The notes under the pieces were generated by a model. The model was not told the origin of the DNA, did no database searches, and saw only the letters and a list, made by a program, of their open reading frames with translations. From positions 1 through 24,308 of the forward strand of contig CAJWWH010000014.1 in NCBI GenBank assembly GCA_913048545.1: a stretch of 24,308 bases of DNA, read 5' to 3'. This DNA is from an uncultured Opitutia bacterium. Its GTDB lineage: Bacteria > Verrucomicrobiota > Verrucomicrobiae > Opitutales > MB11C04. The position numbers and the translations under genes were made by a program. This document shows positions 15,280 to 24,158 of the stretch, piece after piece (within the stretch, counting starts at the first letter, position 1; every line of letters starts with the position of its first letter).

Positions 15280-17789
15280 TGCAAACGAATACAAGTAATT
15301 TTGGGGAACGCATTTCCCTGCCTGATTCATGGCAAAGAAAAGCCCTCGGTTTTTTGAGAGACGGTTTGGACGTGGTACTTCATGCCCCGACCGGAGCGGG
15401 AAAGACTTATGTGTTTGAAAAGCTGCTTGAAACTGGCTGGAAGGGAAGGGCGGTATACACCGTGCCCACCCGGGCATTGGCTAACGATAAATTCAGGGAG
15501 TGGCAAAAACGGGGTTGGGAAGTGGGGCTATCAACCGGTGACCTTCGTTATCGAACGGATGCCCGTGTTGTGGTTGCCACCTTGGAAACCCAGCGTGCGT
15601 CGATGCTCCGTGGCGACGGGCCTGATTTGTTTGTGGTTGATGAATATCAAATGCTTGCAGATCAACAAAGAGGCCCGGGATACGAGATTACCCTTGGTAT
15701 GGCACCGCCAAAGGTCCAGCTCTTATTAATGAGTGGAAGTGTGGCCAATCCGGTGGATGTAGCGGATTGGTTGTCCGGACATGGTCGTTCGGTTAAATTA
15801 GTCACAGAGTTTGTCCGCCCGGTTCCATTGGATGAAGTTTTTGCAGAGACATTATTAAAAAGGCCTTTTCGGGGCAGGAAAATCCGCGGGCATTGGCCTA
15901 AATTAATTGCCGGTGCTCTCAGTGCTAATCTTAGCCCTGTTCTTCTTTTTGCCCCCCGGCGGAATGCGGCGGAGGATTTAGCCAGGCAATTGGCTGCTGA
16001 ACTTCCCGTTGCTGATCCACTTGAATTAACCGCGGAGCAAAAAAAAATTGCCGGCAAAGAACTCAGTGGCTTATTAAAACGCAGAATTGCATACCACCAT
16101 AGCGGCTTGGATTATCAATCCCGGGCCGGTGTGGTTGAACCTCTCGCCAAAGCCGGCCAGTTGCAGGTTGTGATTGCGACCACTGGCCTGGGGTCGGGAA
16201 TTAATTTTTCAATGCGTTCTGTTCTAGTTACCGACCGGGAGTATCGTGTGGATGACGGTCTTCGTTTACTTCGTCCCGATGAATTACTGCAAATGTTTGG
16301 CCGGGCAGGCCGACGTGGTTTGGATGACCGTGGGTTTGTAATTGTCACTCCGAAACAGGCACGCTTGGGCGATGCCCGTCCCCTTAAATTGAAGCGCTCG
16401 CAAACCCTTGACTGGCCAGCGATTCTCCGTGTTATGCACTATGCAAACGAACGGGGTGAGGATCATCTCGATGCTGCCCGAAAGCTTGCCCATAAACTTT
16501 TTTCTGAGGAGAATGTACGACTCGGTTTACGGGACTCGATCAATAAAATTGCCCTGTTTGCGGATAGTGTTGAATCGGAAAACAAGAAACCAACTGAGGA
16601 GTCAGACCGGAATGAAGTAATTGAAATGAGGAATTCAACCGGGCTTTGGGAAAGACGAAGCGGGCAGTGCCAGGCTCCCCTTGGGGAGACCTTTGCCTTG
16701 CACAAAGGGGAGTGGGTCAAGGCATTAACCCTGCCGGATACACTCGGTAAGGTGAAAGTTGGCAACCCTTGCCGCTTTGGTAATAAGAAGAATCCGATTT
16801 ACGGTCGGGAAGTTCCGATGGCGGTTTATGAAAAAGATTCTGAGGGGAAATTTGTTACTTTGACAAAATCCTTTCGCAAACAACTTCGGCATACAGTGGC
16901 TGATAAATTCCCCAAGCTGAAAAAGAAATTTGCCCGCAAGACCTGGCGGCGGAATGGGTTGGAGAAGATATTTCGTGACCTTTTTCCATCCCTAACCATG
17001 GGCGGAGAACAGGATGAATTTGTTGACCGTGGAGGTGTGCTTCGTGTTCGCTTACGCTATGAGAATGCGACTGTACTTGGATGGAAGGACGCCCGTGGGA
17101 AAATTCTCCTCAATCCACCCCTTCGGAAAACCACCCGCGTTTTTGATTCCCCGTTCCGGGAAAAAACATCTGACGATTTGGAAAGCCTGAGTACGCTTTC
17201 CCCCGCTGAGGTTTGGGCAAAACTTCGTCTGATTGACTCAAAGGGTGTGCCCACTATGCGTGGTATTATTTTCAGTTTCTTTTCCCGTGGGGAAGGCCTG
17301 GCCGTAGCCGTAGCCCTCGAGGATGAGAGTTATCCGGTTGATGAATTGGTTTATGACTTGGCCAATCTACGGGCTGGTCACCGATTCCGTGGATATGCAA
17401 AGTCGGAGTCCCGTCTTTCCATACTTTGCCGTGAAGCTTTTGGCTTTAAGAACTGCCCTGGTTATTTAAAAAACGGATTACCGGTTGAGTATGGCGAAGG
17501 TGCGACCGAGGCCATTCGCAACCGGGATGAAATTTTGTCCAACCGCGAAGCATTAGCTGAAGATTTAAGCGTTGGGGATCTGGAGCGCATTTCAATTGAA
17601 TGGAAAAGCCTCCTTTCTCTGATTGCCCATTCTCCCGGAGTTGAGTCCGAGCGTTGGCAATCCCTTCGCCAATCGGCCCGTGCTCTGGTTGGGGAAAGTA
17701 TGGAAAGTGGTAAGCTCCCCGAACTACCCGAACTTCCACACCGCCAGGCAGAACGGTTTCAGGCTACCCAGTCCATGCCTTTTAATTAA
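15279..17789 (+). CDS. SF2 Ski2-like DExH helicase
   Basis: This 836-residue protein has a full SF2 helicase core in the first 360 residues: motif I APTGAGKT (36-43), Ia VPTRALAND (62-70), II DEYQ (121-124), III MSGS (151-154) with ANPVDVADWLSG after it, V IATTGLGSGINF (299-310) and VI QMFGRAGRRG (338-347). The YHHSGLD segment, the motif III to ANP...WL arrangement and the GRAGR end resemble Ski2/Mtr4-like and Hel308-like enzymes, which unwind RNA or DNA with ATP. Motif II is DEYQ and not DEVH or DEAH. The remaining 480 residues are charged and match no domain that I recognise. The gene is divergent from folA and its stop overlaps the next gene's stop. An RNA or DNA substrate cannot be chosen from sequence alone. 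By eye it is more GC-rich than the left 4 kb. Confidence 0.88.
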   Translation: MQTNTSNFGERISLPDSWQRKALGFLRDGLDVVLHAPTGAGKTYVFEKLLETGWKGRAVYTVPTRALANDKFREWQKRGWEVGLSTGDLRYRTDARVVVATLETQRASMLRGDGPDLFVVDEYQMLADQQRGPGYEITLGMAPPKVQLLLMSGSVANPVDVADWLSGHGRSVKLVTEFVRPVPLDEVFAETLLKRPFRGRKIRGHWPKLIAGALSANLSPVLLFAPRRNAAEDLARQLAAELPVADPLELTAEQKKIAGKELSGLLKRRIAYHHSGLDYQSRAGVVEPLAKAGQLQVVIATTGLGSGINFSMRSVLVTDREYRVDDGLRLLRPDELLQMFGRAGRRGLDDRGFVIVTPKQARLGDARPLKLKRSQTLDWPAILRVMHYANERGEDHLDAARKLAHKLFSEENVRLGLRDSINKIALFADSVESENKKPTEESDRNEVIEMRNSTGLWERRSGQCQAPLGETFALHKGEWVKALTLPDTLGKVKVGNPCRFGNKKNPIYGREVPMAVYEKDSEGKFVTLTKSFRKQLRHTVADKFPKLKKKFARKTWRRNGLEKIFRDLFPSLTMGGEQDEFVDRGGVLRVRLRYENATVLGWKDARGKILLNPPLRKTTRVFDSPFREKTSDDLESLSTLSPAEVWAKLRLIDSKGVPTMRGIIFSFFSRGEGLAVAVALEDESYPVDELVYDLANLRAGHRFRGYAKSESRLSILCREAFGFKNCPGYLKNGLPVEYGEGATEAIRNRDEILSNREALAEDLSVGDLERISIEWKSLLSLIAHSPGVESERWQSLRQSARALVGESMESGKLPELPELPHRQAERFQATQSMPFN

Positions 17790-19354
17790 GGGCTATTTAT
17801 TTTGCCCAATTCGTAGCAACCGACTCCTTTTTCTTTTCGGATAAGTAGCTTTGTTCCTGCCAGTGCCGGTGTGGTGCAACGAAGGGCATTAATTTTTGTT
17901 TTTTGAATTTCCTCAAAATTATCCGGGTTTGCTTCGATCATTTTTAACTGACTACCATTGATTTCGTAGGCGAGAATTTTTCCATCCGCGAGGATGGGGG
18001 ATGAGATATCGTGTTTTGCCATAATTTTACGAATCACTTTGCCGGATTTCATTTCCACGCACATTCTCATTCCAGCTCCGATCAGGTAGGCGTATCCGTT
18101 GTGGATAATCGGGCTCGAATCTGTCCTTCTGGTAAGCTTGGGTATTCTCCACGCCTCCTCAATTTTATCATCCTTCCAGTGATATGCAATTAACCCGGCA
18201 TCCTCATCTTTTGCATGAACCAGTAAATGAGTTCCCGAAGTGGTGGGGGTTGAACTCCCTCCTCCCGGACCCTCCCAAACCGCGTTTCCATCCTTGGGAT
18301 CGACCGCCACGACAAGCTTCCCTGTATTGCAAATGACCAGTTTTTTATCCCCTGCCTCCCAAAGCACCGGGGATGCTGCTTTTCCTGAAACTTTTTTGTT
18401 CTCCCACAATAATTTCCCGTTCTCCTGATCGTACGCCCGTAAGTTTCCCGCCAGTAAAATTACACTCTTTTTATGGACCAGTATCGAGCTGGCAATCTCA
18501 CGGGTCGGCAGGGCCTGGTCCCACACGGGTTTGCCGGTATTCGCATTCAGGCAATAAATCCGCTCGCTACCCACTGCAAAAATTTTTCCATTGGCGAGGC
18601 ATGGAGTGGAGGAGGATTTTCTTCCCGTGGGCACGGAATCGAGGGCTGTTCTCCAGGATGTTGTCCCCGTGATTAGGTCAAGTGCGAGGACCACATCCTC
18701 GGCCACTTGTTTGGTTGGTGGAACTGCCTCGCTTACTTTCTGCTTTATCTCCTCACTGAATCCCTGTCCATTTAACCAATCGGTCAAAGATTGCTGGTTT
18801 GCAAAGACTTTATTTTTCACTTCAAATAATTTATTGATCACCTCCACGGGCATCGCCAATTTCCCCTTTTTAAACCTAGATGCAATCAAGTCAGATAGCA
18901 CAAGCTTTTGCTTATGGTTAAGGTTTTGATCAATCCATTTTTGGATCCATTCATCTAATTTTGCTCCCCTAAGACGTGGGCTTAGGGACATCCTGTCCGC
19001 CTCTGCTTTTTGAACAAGTTCCATGGGCAGGTTTAATTTACGGGCTCCCATTTTTCGTAAAACCAAGTCCGAGATTGTCCTCGTTTCAGTGGGGACATCG
19101 CGGTGCCAGACTAGTGAAATGTAAGCCCGTTCCTCATCCGCAATCACACTCCCAAACCCTCCATAGTCCTGGCTGGGGATTTCATCACTTTGCCAGAGCA
19201 GGGGAGGTCCCTGCTCGGACCACTGGCTTTGTAAACTGATTTTGGTTTCGGCTTTTCCGTTCCGGTTTGGGCCTCGCCATTGGGGCCAGCTCGAAGCAAA
19301 AGTATAATTGGCAAGGACGAGAATTAGGAACGGTTGAAAGGCAAATATTTTCAT
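17786..19354 (-). CDS. Secreted PQQ-like beta-propeller protein with a helical insertion
   Basis: This 522-residue protein has a signal peptide (MKIFAFQPFLILVLANYTFA) and then WPQWRGPNRNG, the usual opening of many Verrucomicrobia and Planctomycetes propeller proteins. PQQ-type blade motifs follow, such as LDLITGTTSWR, LNANTGKPVWDQ, YDQENGKLLWEN and VDPKDGNAVWEG. Residues about 90-217 are a charged helical block that splits the first blade from the rest and is not part of a normal propeller. Such proteins sit in the periplasm or on the cell surface; no PQQ or metal-binding residues can be confirmed. The stop codon overlaps the helicase stop in TTAA (17786-17789). It lies downstream of valS on the same strand, beyond a terminator. 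Confidence 0.85.
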   Translation of the reverse strand: MKIFAFQPFLILVLANYTFASSWPQWRGPNRNGKAETKISLQSQWSEQGPPLLWQSDEIPSQDYGGFGSVIADEERAYISLVWHRDVPTETRTISDLVLRKMGARKLNLPMELVQKAEADRMSLSPRLRGAKLDEWIQKWIDQNLNHKQKLVLSDLIASRFKKGKLAMPVEVINKLFEVKNKVFANQQSLTDWLNGQGFSEEIKQKVSEAVPPTKQVAEDVVLALDLITGTTSWRTALDSVPTGRKSSSTPCLANGKIFAVGSERIYCLNANTGKPVWDQALPTREIASSILVHKKSVILLAGNLRAYDQENGKLLWENKKVSGKAASPVLWEAGDKKLVICNTGKLVVAVDPKDGNAVWEGPGGGSSTPTTSGTHLLVHAKDEDAGLIAYHWKDDKIEEAWRIPKLTRRTDSSPIIHNGYAYLIGAGMRMCVEMKSGKVIRKIMAKHDISSPILADGKILAYEINGSQLKMIEANPDNFEEIQKTKINALRCTTPALAGTKLLIRKEKGVGCYELGKINSP

Positions 19355-19428
19355 TCTTTCTTCTCAAGCACGCTTTTGTGGCTATGGGCAAGCAGATATA
19401 CGCTTAGTACCTGCGTAAAATTTTTAAT

Positions 19429-19449
19429 CCTTGCTCTCAGAGAGCAAGG
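19429..19449 (-). terminator. Intrinsic terminator of valS
   Basis: CCTTGCTCT (19429-19437), loop CAG and AGAGCAAGG (19441-19449) form a perfect 9-bp stem. On the minus strand it is followed by ATTAAAAATTTT, a weak U-tract. It lies 22 bases after the valS stop. Confidence 0.7.
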
Positions 19450-19471
19450 TGGTTGCGCATTTTCGAAAAGC

Positions 19472-22195
19472 TTAGTCGAGTGCTTTCAGTGCTTCCAAAG
19501 TTTCCTTGAGCTTGGCTTCGTTTTCCGCCAATTGTTGCCTCGCTCCTTCAATAATTGGAGCCGGTGCCCTTGAGGTAAACGCGTCATTGCTAAGTTTTGC
19601 TTTGCCTGTTTGCACATTCTTTTCCAACTGGGCAACTTCTTTTTCCAACCTTGCCTTTTCCGCACCGATATCAATTCCCGAGGAAAGGTCGAGGTATATA
19701 CTGCCAAAATCGGATATCAGGGTGGGCATGCCGGACTGTGCCTCTTCGGTCCGGTTCATTGCGGCTGCTCCCACAGTTGTTAAAATTGATGCAATATTTC
19801 GATTGAGAATTTCTGCTTTTTCATCCTCTGCCAAATAGAAAAATTCAACTTCCCGGTTATTGGACAGGTTACGGTCTGCCTTGAGTGCACGCATGGATGT
19901 GACCAGTTCCCTGACCCCCTGTATTTCATCCAAAACCTTACCTTCCAGCTGAATTTCCGCTCCGTTTAACACATCGAGTAATTCTTTGCCTGTTCCAGGA
20001 CTGATAAACTGGATGGAATCATCCTTTGCAAATGCCAGTACTTTCCAAAGTTCCTCGGTGATAAAAGGAGTAACCGGGTGGAGGAGTAAAAGAATATGCC
20101 GTATGCAAATATCCTGAATTGCCAGGCAGGTATCTTTCGATTTTTCATTCGCCAGACGGGTCTTGGATACCTCCACATACCAGTCACAGAAATCGTTCCA
20201 AAAGAATCGGTAAATTGTTTGCAGAACTGCATTGAATTCGTATTCGCCATGAAGCTTTTCAGCCTCATCCAGGGTGGCAGCCAGTTGGAGCAGGATTGCC
20301 TGGTCGTCGTCATTCAATTGATTTCTGTCAATCCGCGAGACGATTTGCTTGAGGTCAGAGTTATCCTCCACCGGTGCAGTCATTGTCCGGAACCTGGTCA
20401 CATTCCAAAGTTTATTGCAGAAGTTTCTTCCCTGCTCAATCCGCTCTTCGGAGAAGCGTATATCCTGTCCCTTCGGGGCTATGCTCATTATACCGTGGCG
20501 CAGTCCATCCGCTCCGTACTTGGCAATCAGGTCGAGCGGATCCGGTGAATTACCCAGTGACTTGGACATTTTTCTACCCTTCTCATCCCGGATGATCCCG
20601 GTAAAATAAACATCCTTGAAGGGGATTTTTCCGGGGATTTCTGATTCGGGAATTTTTTCATCAGGCAGACGTGATGTGCCCCGGAACTCCAGCCCGGCCA
20701 TGATCATTCGTGCAACCCAGAAAAAGATAATATCCGGCCCGGTTACCAGTGCGGAGGTGGGGTAAAAATAATCAAGGCCCTTTTCTTTTATCGCATCATC
20801 ATCGGGCCATCCCATTGTGGCAAGCGGCCAAAGCCAGGACGATGCCCAGGTGTCGAGTACATCCTCATCCTGCACCCAGTTTTCAATATCCTCAGGCGGG
20901 CTCTCGGATACATGCCAGTTCTCCGCCCCGGAACGGGATGCTCCTTTTTTATACCAAACCGGTATACGGTGACCCCACCAGAGCTGTCTGCTTATACACC
21001 AATCCTGTATATTTTCCAGCCAGTGCAGGTAGGTTTTTTCCCAGCGTTGGGGAAAGAATTTAATATGCCCATTGCGCACCGCATCCTTTGCCTCCTCCAC
21101 CCGTGGGTATTTGAGGAACCACTGCTCGGAAAGCCTTGGTTCAATGGGTACATCAGCCCGTTCGGAAAACCCGACATTGTTTTGGTGTTTTTCCTCGTCA
21201 ATCAGGCAACCCTCTTCCTTCAGTTTTTCCGCAATTAGTTTCCTCGCTTTGAACCGGTCCATTCCGTCATATTCCTGACCAGCTGCCTGGTTCAGTGTAC
21301 CGTCCGGATTCAGTATCTCGAGAATGGGCAGGTCATGTCTTTGACCAATTTCAAAATCGAGCCGGTCATGTGCGGGGGTAATCTTGAGCATTCCGGTTCC
21401 GAAATCCTTTTCCACCGCCTTGTCGGCGATAATGGGCAGGGCAGTCGGGTTGATTGGACGGATCACTTTTTTACCCTTGAGTGCTTCCCACCTTGGATCA
21501 TCCGGGTGGATGGCGAGTGCCACATCCCCGGCAATGGTTTCCGGTCGGGTGGTGGATACTTCAAGAAAGTTTTCAGGTTCTCCCTCAATTGCGTAGCGAA
21601 TCTTGTAGAGTATACTTTCGCTTGGCTTCATGATCACCTCTTCATCTGAAAGTGCGGTCAGGCTGCCCGGGCACCAGTTCACCATCCTTTGCCCACGGTA
21701 GATATATCCTTTTTCAAAAAGCTGTACGAAGGAGGAAATTACTGCATCCGAATAATCTTTGTCCAGGGTGTGCACATTGCGCTCCCAATCACAGGAGCAT
21801 CCCAGTTTTTTAAGCTGTTCGAGGATGATTCCGCCATGCTTATCCCGCCATTTTTTTGCATGGTCGATAAATTTTTCACGCCCCAGTTCCTGGCGGGACA
21901 TACCGTCCTTTTTTAGTGCCTGCTCCACCTTTGTCTGGGTCGCAATTCCAGCGTGGTCTGTACCCGGGAGCCAGAGCACAGATTTCCCCTGCTGCCTTGC
22001 CCGCCTGGCGAGGATATCCTGAATCGTATTGTTAAGCACATGCCCCATCGTCAAAACACCGGTTACATTGGGGGGTGGTATAACGATTGAGTAAGCCGGT
22101 TTTTCAGGGTCAACCAGGCCGGAAAAACAATTGTCTTTTATCCAATTGTCATAGAGGCGGTTTTCAACTTCAGTTGGTTGGTATGCTTTTTCCAT
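19472..22195 (-). CDS. valS: Valine-tRNA ligase (ValRS)
   Basis: This 907-residue class I synthetase attaches valine to tRNA-Val. The N-terminal PPPNVTGVLTMGHVLNN holds the HIGH-box position (residues 49-52), which reads TMGH, so the first His is replaced by Thr. The KMSKS motif is intact (KMSKSLGN, 542-549). The editing domain shows STTRPETIAGD (214-224) and GTGMLKITPAHD (266-277). The C-terminus ends in a coiled coil of alternating Leu, Lys and Glu, typical of the ValRS tail. Length and order match bacterial ValRS. A hairpin terminator follows the stop, and the rhomboid gene lies upstream on the same strand with an 89-base gap. Confidence 0.97.
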   Translation of the reverse strand: MEKAYQPTEVENRLYDNWIKDNCFSGLVDPEKPAYSIVIPPPNVTGVLTMGHVLNNTIQDILARRARQQGKSVLWLPGTDHAGIATQTKVEQALKKDGMSRQELGREKFIDHAKKWRDKHGGIILEQLKKLGCSCDWERNVHTLDKDYSDAVISSFVQLFEKGYIYRGQRMVNWCPGSLTALSDEEVIMKPSESILYKIRYAIEGEPENFLEVSTTRPETIAGDVALAIHPDDPRWEALKGKKVIRPINPTALPIIADKAVEKDFGTGMLKITPAHDRLDFEIGQRHDLPILEILNPDGTLNQAAGQEYDGMDRFKARKLIAEKLKEEGCLIDEEKHQNNVGFSERADVPIEPRLSEQWFLKYPRVEEAKDAVRNGHIKFFPQRWEKTYLHWLENIQDWCISRQLWWGHRIPVWYKKGASRSGAENWHVSESPPEDIENWVQDEDVLDTWASSWLWPLATMGWPDDDAIKEKGLDYFYPTSALVTGPDIIFFWVARMIMAGLEFRGTSRLPDEKIPESEIPGKIPFKDVYFTGIIRDEKGRKMSKSLGNSPDPLDLIAKYGADGLRHGIMSIAPKGQDIRFSEERIEQGRNFCNKLWNVTRFRTMTAPVEDNSDLKQIVSRIDRNQLNDDDQAILLQLAATLDEAEKLHGEYEFNAVLQTIYRFFWNDFCDWYVEVSKTRLANEKSKDTCLAIQDICIRHILLLLHPVTPFITEELWKVLAFAKDDSIQFISPGTGKELLDVLNGAEIQLEGKVLDEIQGVRELVTSMRALKADRNLSNNREVEFFYLAEDEKAEILNRNIASILTTVGAAAMNRTEEAQSGMPTLISDFGSIYLDLSSGIDIGAEKARLEKEVAQLEKNVQTGKAKLSNDAFTSRAPAPIIEGARQQLAENEAKLKETLEALKALD

Positions 22196-22284
22196 AGTTA
22201 TTTTGGACGGTTTGCAAAAAAAAGTGGTATCGTGTTTTCGGAGTGGGAAATAAAAGAAAGGGCTTTTTATTATGCAGGGAAGGA

Positions 22285-23010
22285 TTAACGATTGCGAGAA
22301 AAAGCACGGGTATGCCCGGATTGAAATAATTTTACCCCTTTTTTCTTAACAAATGGGGTGAGCACAAGACCGGCGGCAAATCCTCCCAAATGAGCGGCCA
22401 CTGCTACTCCCCCTGCTGCTTTCATGGATTCCGGAAAAGCGAGCACCTGCTGGACCAGCCAAATACCCAGCACCAGATAAGCGGGGACAAGGAACGTTCC
22501 CAAAAAAAGAAAGAACCAGTAAAATACCCGTACATTCGCTCTCGGATAAAGTAACAGATAACTTGCGATCACCCCCGAAATTGCCCCGGATGCACCCACC
22601 ATCGGGATTTGGGAGTCCGGACTGATCAGTGCCTGGGCAAATGCAGCCAGCAATCCACAAAAAAGGTAGAATAACAAGTACCAGAGCTTACCCATTGCCT
22701 CTTCCACATTGTCTCCATACAGGTAGAGAAAAAGCATATTGCCGAGCAGGTGGAATATTCCCCCATGGCTAAACATGGAGGAGAAAATTGTGCTCCACTC
22801 CCAGGCAATTCTTTGGGGCTCAAAATTTGTAAACTGTTCAAAAAAGGTCGATGGTATAAACCCGAAACTCGAAAAATAGGCAGCCTGCTTGTCGGGTCCA
22901 AGCGGGAGTTGCCAGGCAAAAAATACCCACAGGTTTCCGCAAATTAATAACCAGTTGACCCACGGGAACGAGTGGGTCGGGTTATCGTCTTTATAAGGGA
23001 AAAAGATCAC
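22285..23010 (-). CDS. Rhomboid-family intramembrane serine protease
   Basis: This 241-residue membrane protein has about six hydrophobic segments. The catalytic dyad is Ser141 in GASGAISG and His207 in AVAAHLGGFAAG. The HGGIFHLLGNMLFL segment (82-95) carries the conserved His and Asn of the active-site region. Rhomboids cut transmembrane segments of other proteins within the membrane. The start is GTG at 23010; the ATG at 23012 is out of frame. It is probably transcribed toward valS, but no functional link between the two is evident. Its substrate is unknown. Confidence 0.93.
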   Translation of the reverse strand: MIFFPYKDDNPTHSFPWVNWLLICGNLWVFFAWQLPLGPDKQAAYFSSFGFIPSTFFEQFTNFEPQRIAWEWSTIFSSMFSHGGIFHLLGNMLFLYLYGDNVEEAMGKLWYLLFYLFCGLLAAFAQALISPDSQIPMVGASGAISGVIASYLLLYPRANVRVFYWFFLFLGTFLVPAYLVLGIWLVQQVLAFPESMKAAGGVAVAAHLGGFAAGLVLTPFVKKKGVKLFQSGHTRAFSRNR

Positions 23011-23098
23011 ATTCGCGTTTTACCTAATCGAAAAAGCAAAGGCAATCGTGTTGAACCCGCTTGCCTGAAAGATCTAAAAATTTTAACCCTCATAATTG

Positions 23099-23344
23099 AT
23101 GAATAATGAACCACATGAAAGACTGGCCGTTTTTAGAAGTGACTCCGGTATTACCCTTTCATTTGGTTCGAATACTTATTTTATTAATTCCACTGATCCT
23201 TTTCACAATATCGCCCTTAAAGCACTGGACCAGGATGATTATGTTCCCTTTTACATTGAAATTGCCAAGCGGGAAGGATTAGGGCCCGATTTTCGTGATA
23301 CCCTTATGAGGGAGATTGAGAACCTCGCAGAAACAGAGGATTAG
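23099..23344 (+). CDS. Small protein of unknown function
   Basis: This ORF gives 81 residues from the ATG at 23099; a TTG just upstream is in frame. It has no signal peptide or membrane segment and is acidic near the C-terminus. I do not recognise it. It is convergent with fxsA and divergent from the rhomboid gene. A weak -35/-10 pair (TTGAAC at 23051-23056, TCTAAA at 23073-23078, 16-bp spacer) lies upstream. The balance of residues looks like a real cytoplasmic protein, but the evidence is limited to an open frame with a plausible start. Confidence 0.6.
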   Translation: MNNEPHERLAVFRSDSGITLSFGSNTYFINSTDPFHNIALKALDQDDYVPFYIEIAKREGLGPDFRDTLMREIENLAETED

Positions 23345-23379
23345 ATTATTATGATCCGAGGGGGTTTAACATCCGCCTT

Positions 23380-23823
23380 TCACACATCAATCACATCATC
23401 GCGGGAATTTTTAAATGAGTCCTTATCTTTGGGCTTACCCCCTGAGTTTGGCCGAATGGTGGAAAAATTTCCTCCAAAACTCTTTTTCAGGCTACCCGCT
23501 AATCGTTTTCTGAATTTGGGCACCATCAAAGCAAAGCCAAATAAATCGGTGAGTATGCCCGGTGTAATTAATACGATACCCCCCACCACAATCATTGCCC
23601 CTTCAATCAGTTTGTCCGTGGGCGGACGCCCACTCTGTAATTCACTTTGGATTTTTGCCAGAGTTGAAAGCCCCTGTTGCCTGGCCAGCGAAGCCCCAAG
23701 AATTCCAGTAAACACGATCAGTCCGAGAGTTGGCAAAAAACCAATCCTCGCCCCCACCATAATTAATAGGTAAAGCTCAGCAATTGGGATGAAAATAAAA
23801 AGAAATAGCAATCGGCTAAACAT
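23380..23823 (-). CDS. fxsA: FxsA family membrane protein
   Basis: The ORF from the ATG at 23823 gives 147 residues and starts at MFSRLLFLFIFIPIAELYLL. An upstream in-frame start at 23940 would add 39 residues with no matching character, so the shorter start is chosen. The family pattern is present: N-terminal hydrophobic helix, GARIGFLPTL, a loop with QSGRPPTDKLIEG, VGGIVLITPGILTDL, and a charged C-terminal tail. FxsA proteins are small inner-membrane proteins with about four helices; in E. coli the protein affects exclusion of phage T7 by F. Its cellular role is not well known. It is convergent with the small ORF at 23099-23344. Confidence 0.92.
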   Translation of the reverse strand: MFSRLLFLFIFIPIAELYLLIMVGARIGFLPTLGLIVFTGILGASLARQQGLSTLAKIQSELQSGRPPTDKLIEGAMIVVGGIVLITPGILTDLFGFALMVPKFRKRLAGSLKKSFGGNFSTIRPNSGGKPKDKDSFKNSRDDVIDV

Positions 23824-24019
23824 AAAACCTACATTCTGCGCATCTCTCGAATATAGACAAGACAGATACGCATTCTTACTAGCGTTATTAATTTGCATTT
23901 TTCGCTTTCCCGGTTTTTGAGCGAACTGCAATCCCTGCATCGTTCACACGCTCCCTTCTCGCAATAACAAAGAGTGTGTATGGTCATCATAATTCACACT
24001 CCATTCCTTACCCCCATAT

Positions 24020-24054
24020 TGTCATCGCGAGGGCGTATGCCCGTGGCGATCCAC
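24020..24054. repeat. REP-like palindromic element
   Basis: TGTCATCGCGAGGGC, loop GTAT, and GCCCGTGGCGATCCA pair around a central hairpin: GGGC with GCCC, then ATCGC with GCGAT outside an unpaired GA/GTG bulge. The GTCAT-GCGAG...GGCGATCC pattern resembles interspersed palindromic repeats known in many bacterial genomes. Only one copy is in the window, so the repeat claim rests on resemblance. Confidence 0.5.
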
Positions 24055-24105
24055 TGCTCAACAAAAAGCGAACCGCATACTCAAATCCACCCCGTCAATA
24101 CTCGT

Positions 24106-24135
24106 TTGACAATCCGCCTAAATATTTAGTTTAAT
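24106..24135 (+). promoter_or_regulatory. Promoter of the secreted-protein gene at the right edge
   Basis: A perfect -35 TTGACA (24106-24111) and a -10 TTTAAT (24130-24135, 5 of 6) are spaced 18 bp apart. Transcription would start near 24142, 17 bases before the ATG at 24159. Confidence 0.55.
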
Positions 24136-24158
24136 TCTCCAGTAATTTTATTTCTGTG

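Larger units (their letters stand above)
23824..24158. other. Non-coding stretch of 335 bases
   Basis: No gene is supported here. It holds the upstream region of fxsA (minus strand), a REP-like palindrome at 24020-24054, and a promoter for the gene at 24159. I see no tRNA, riboswitch or further repeat in the rest. Confidence 0.6.

Noticed and set aside
23824..23940. Extended N-terminus of FxsA from 23940
   Set aside because: The 39 extra residues are polar and unlike the family, which begins with MFSRLLFLFIF.
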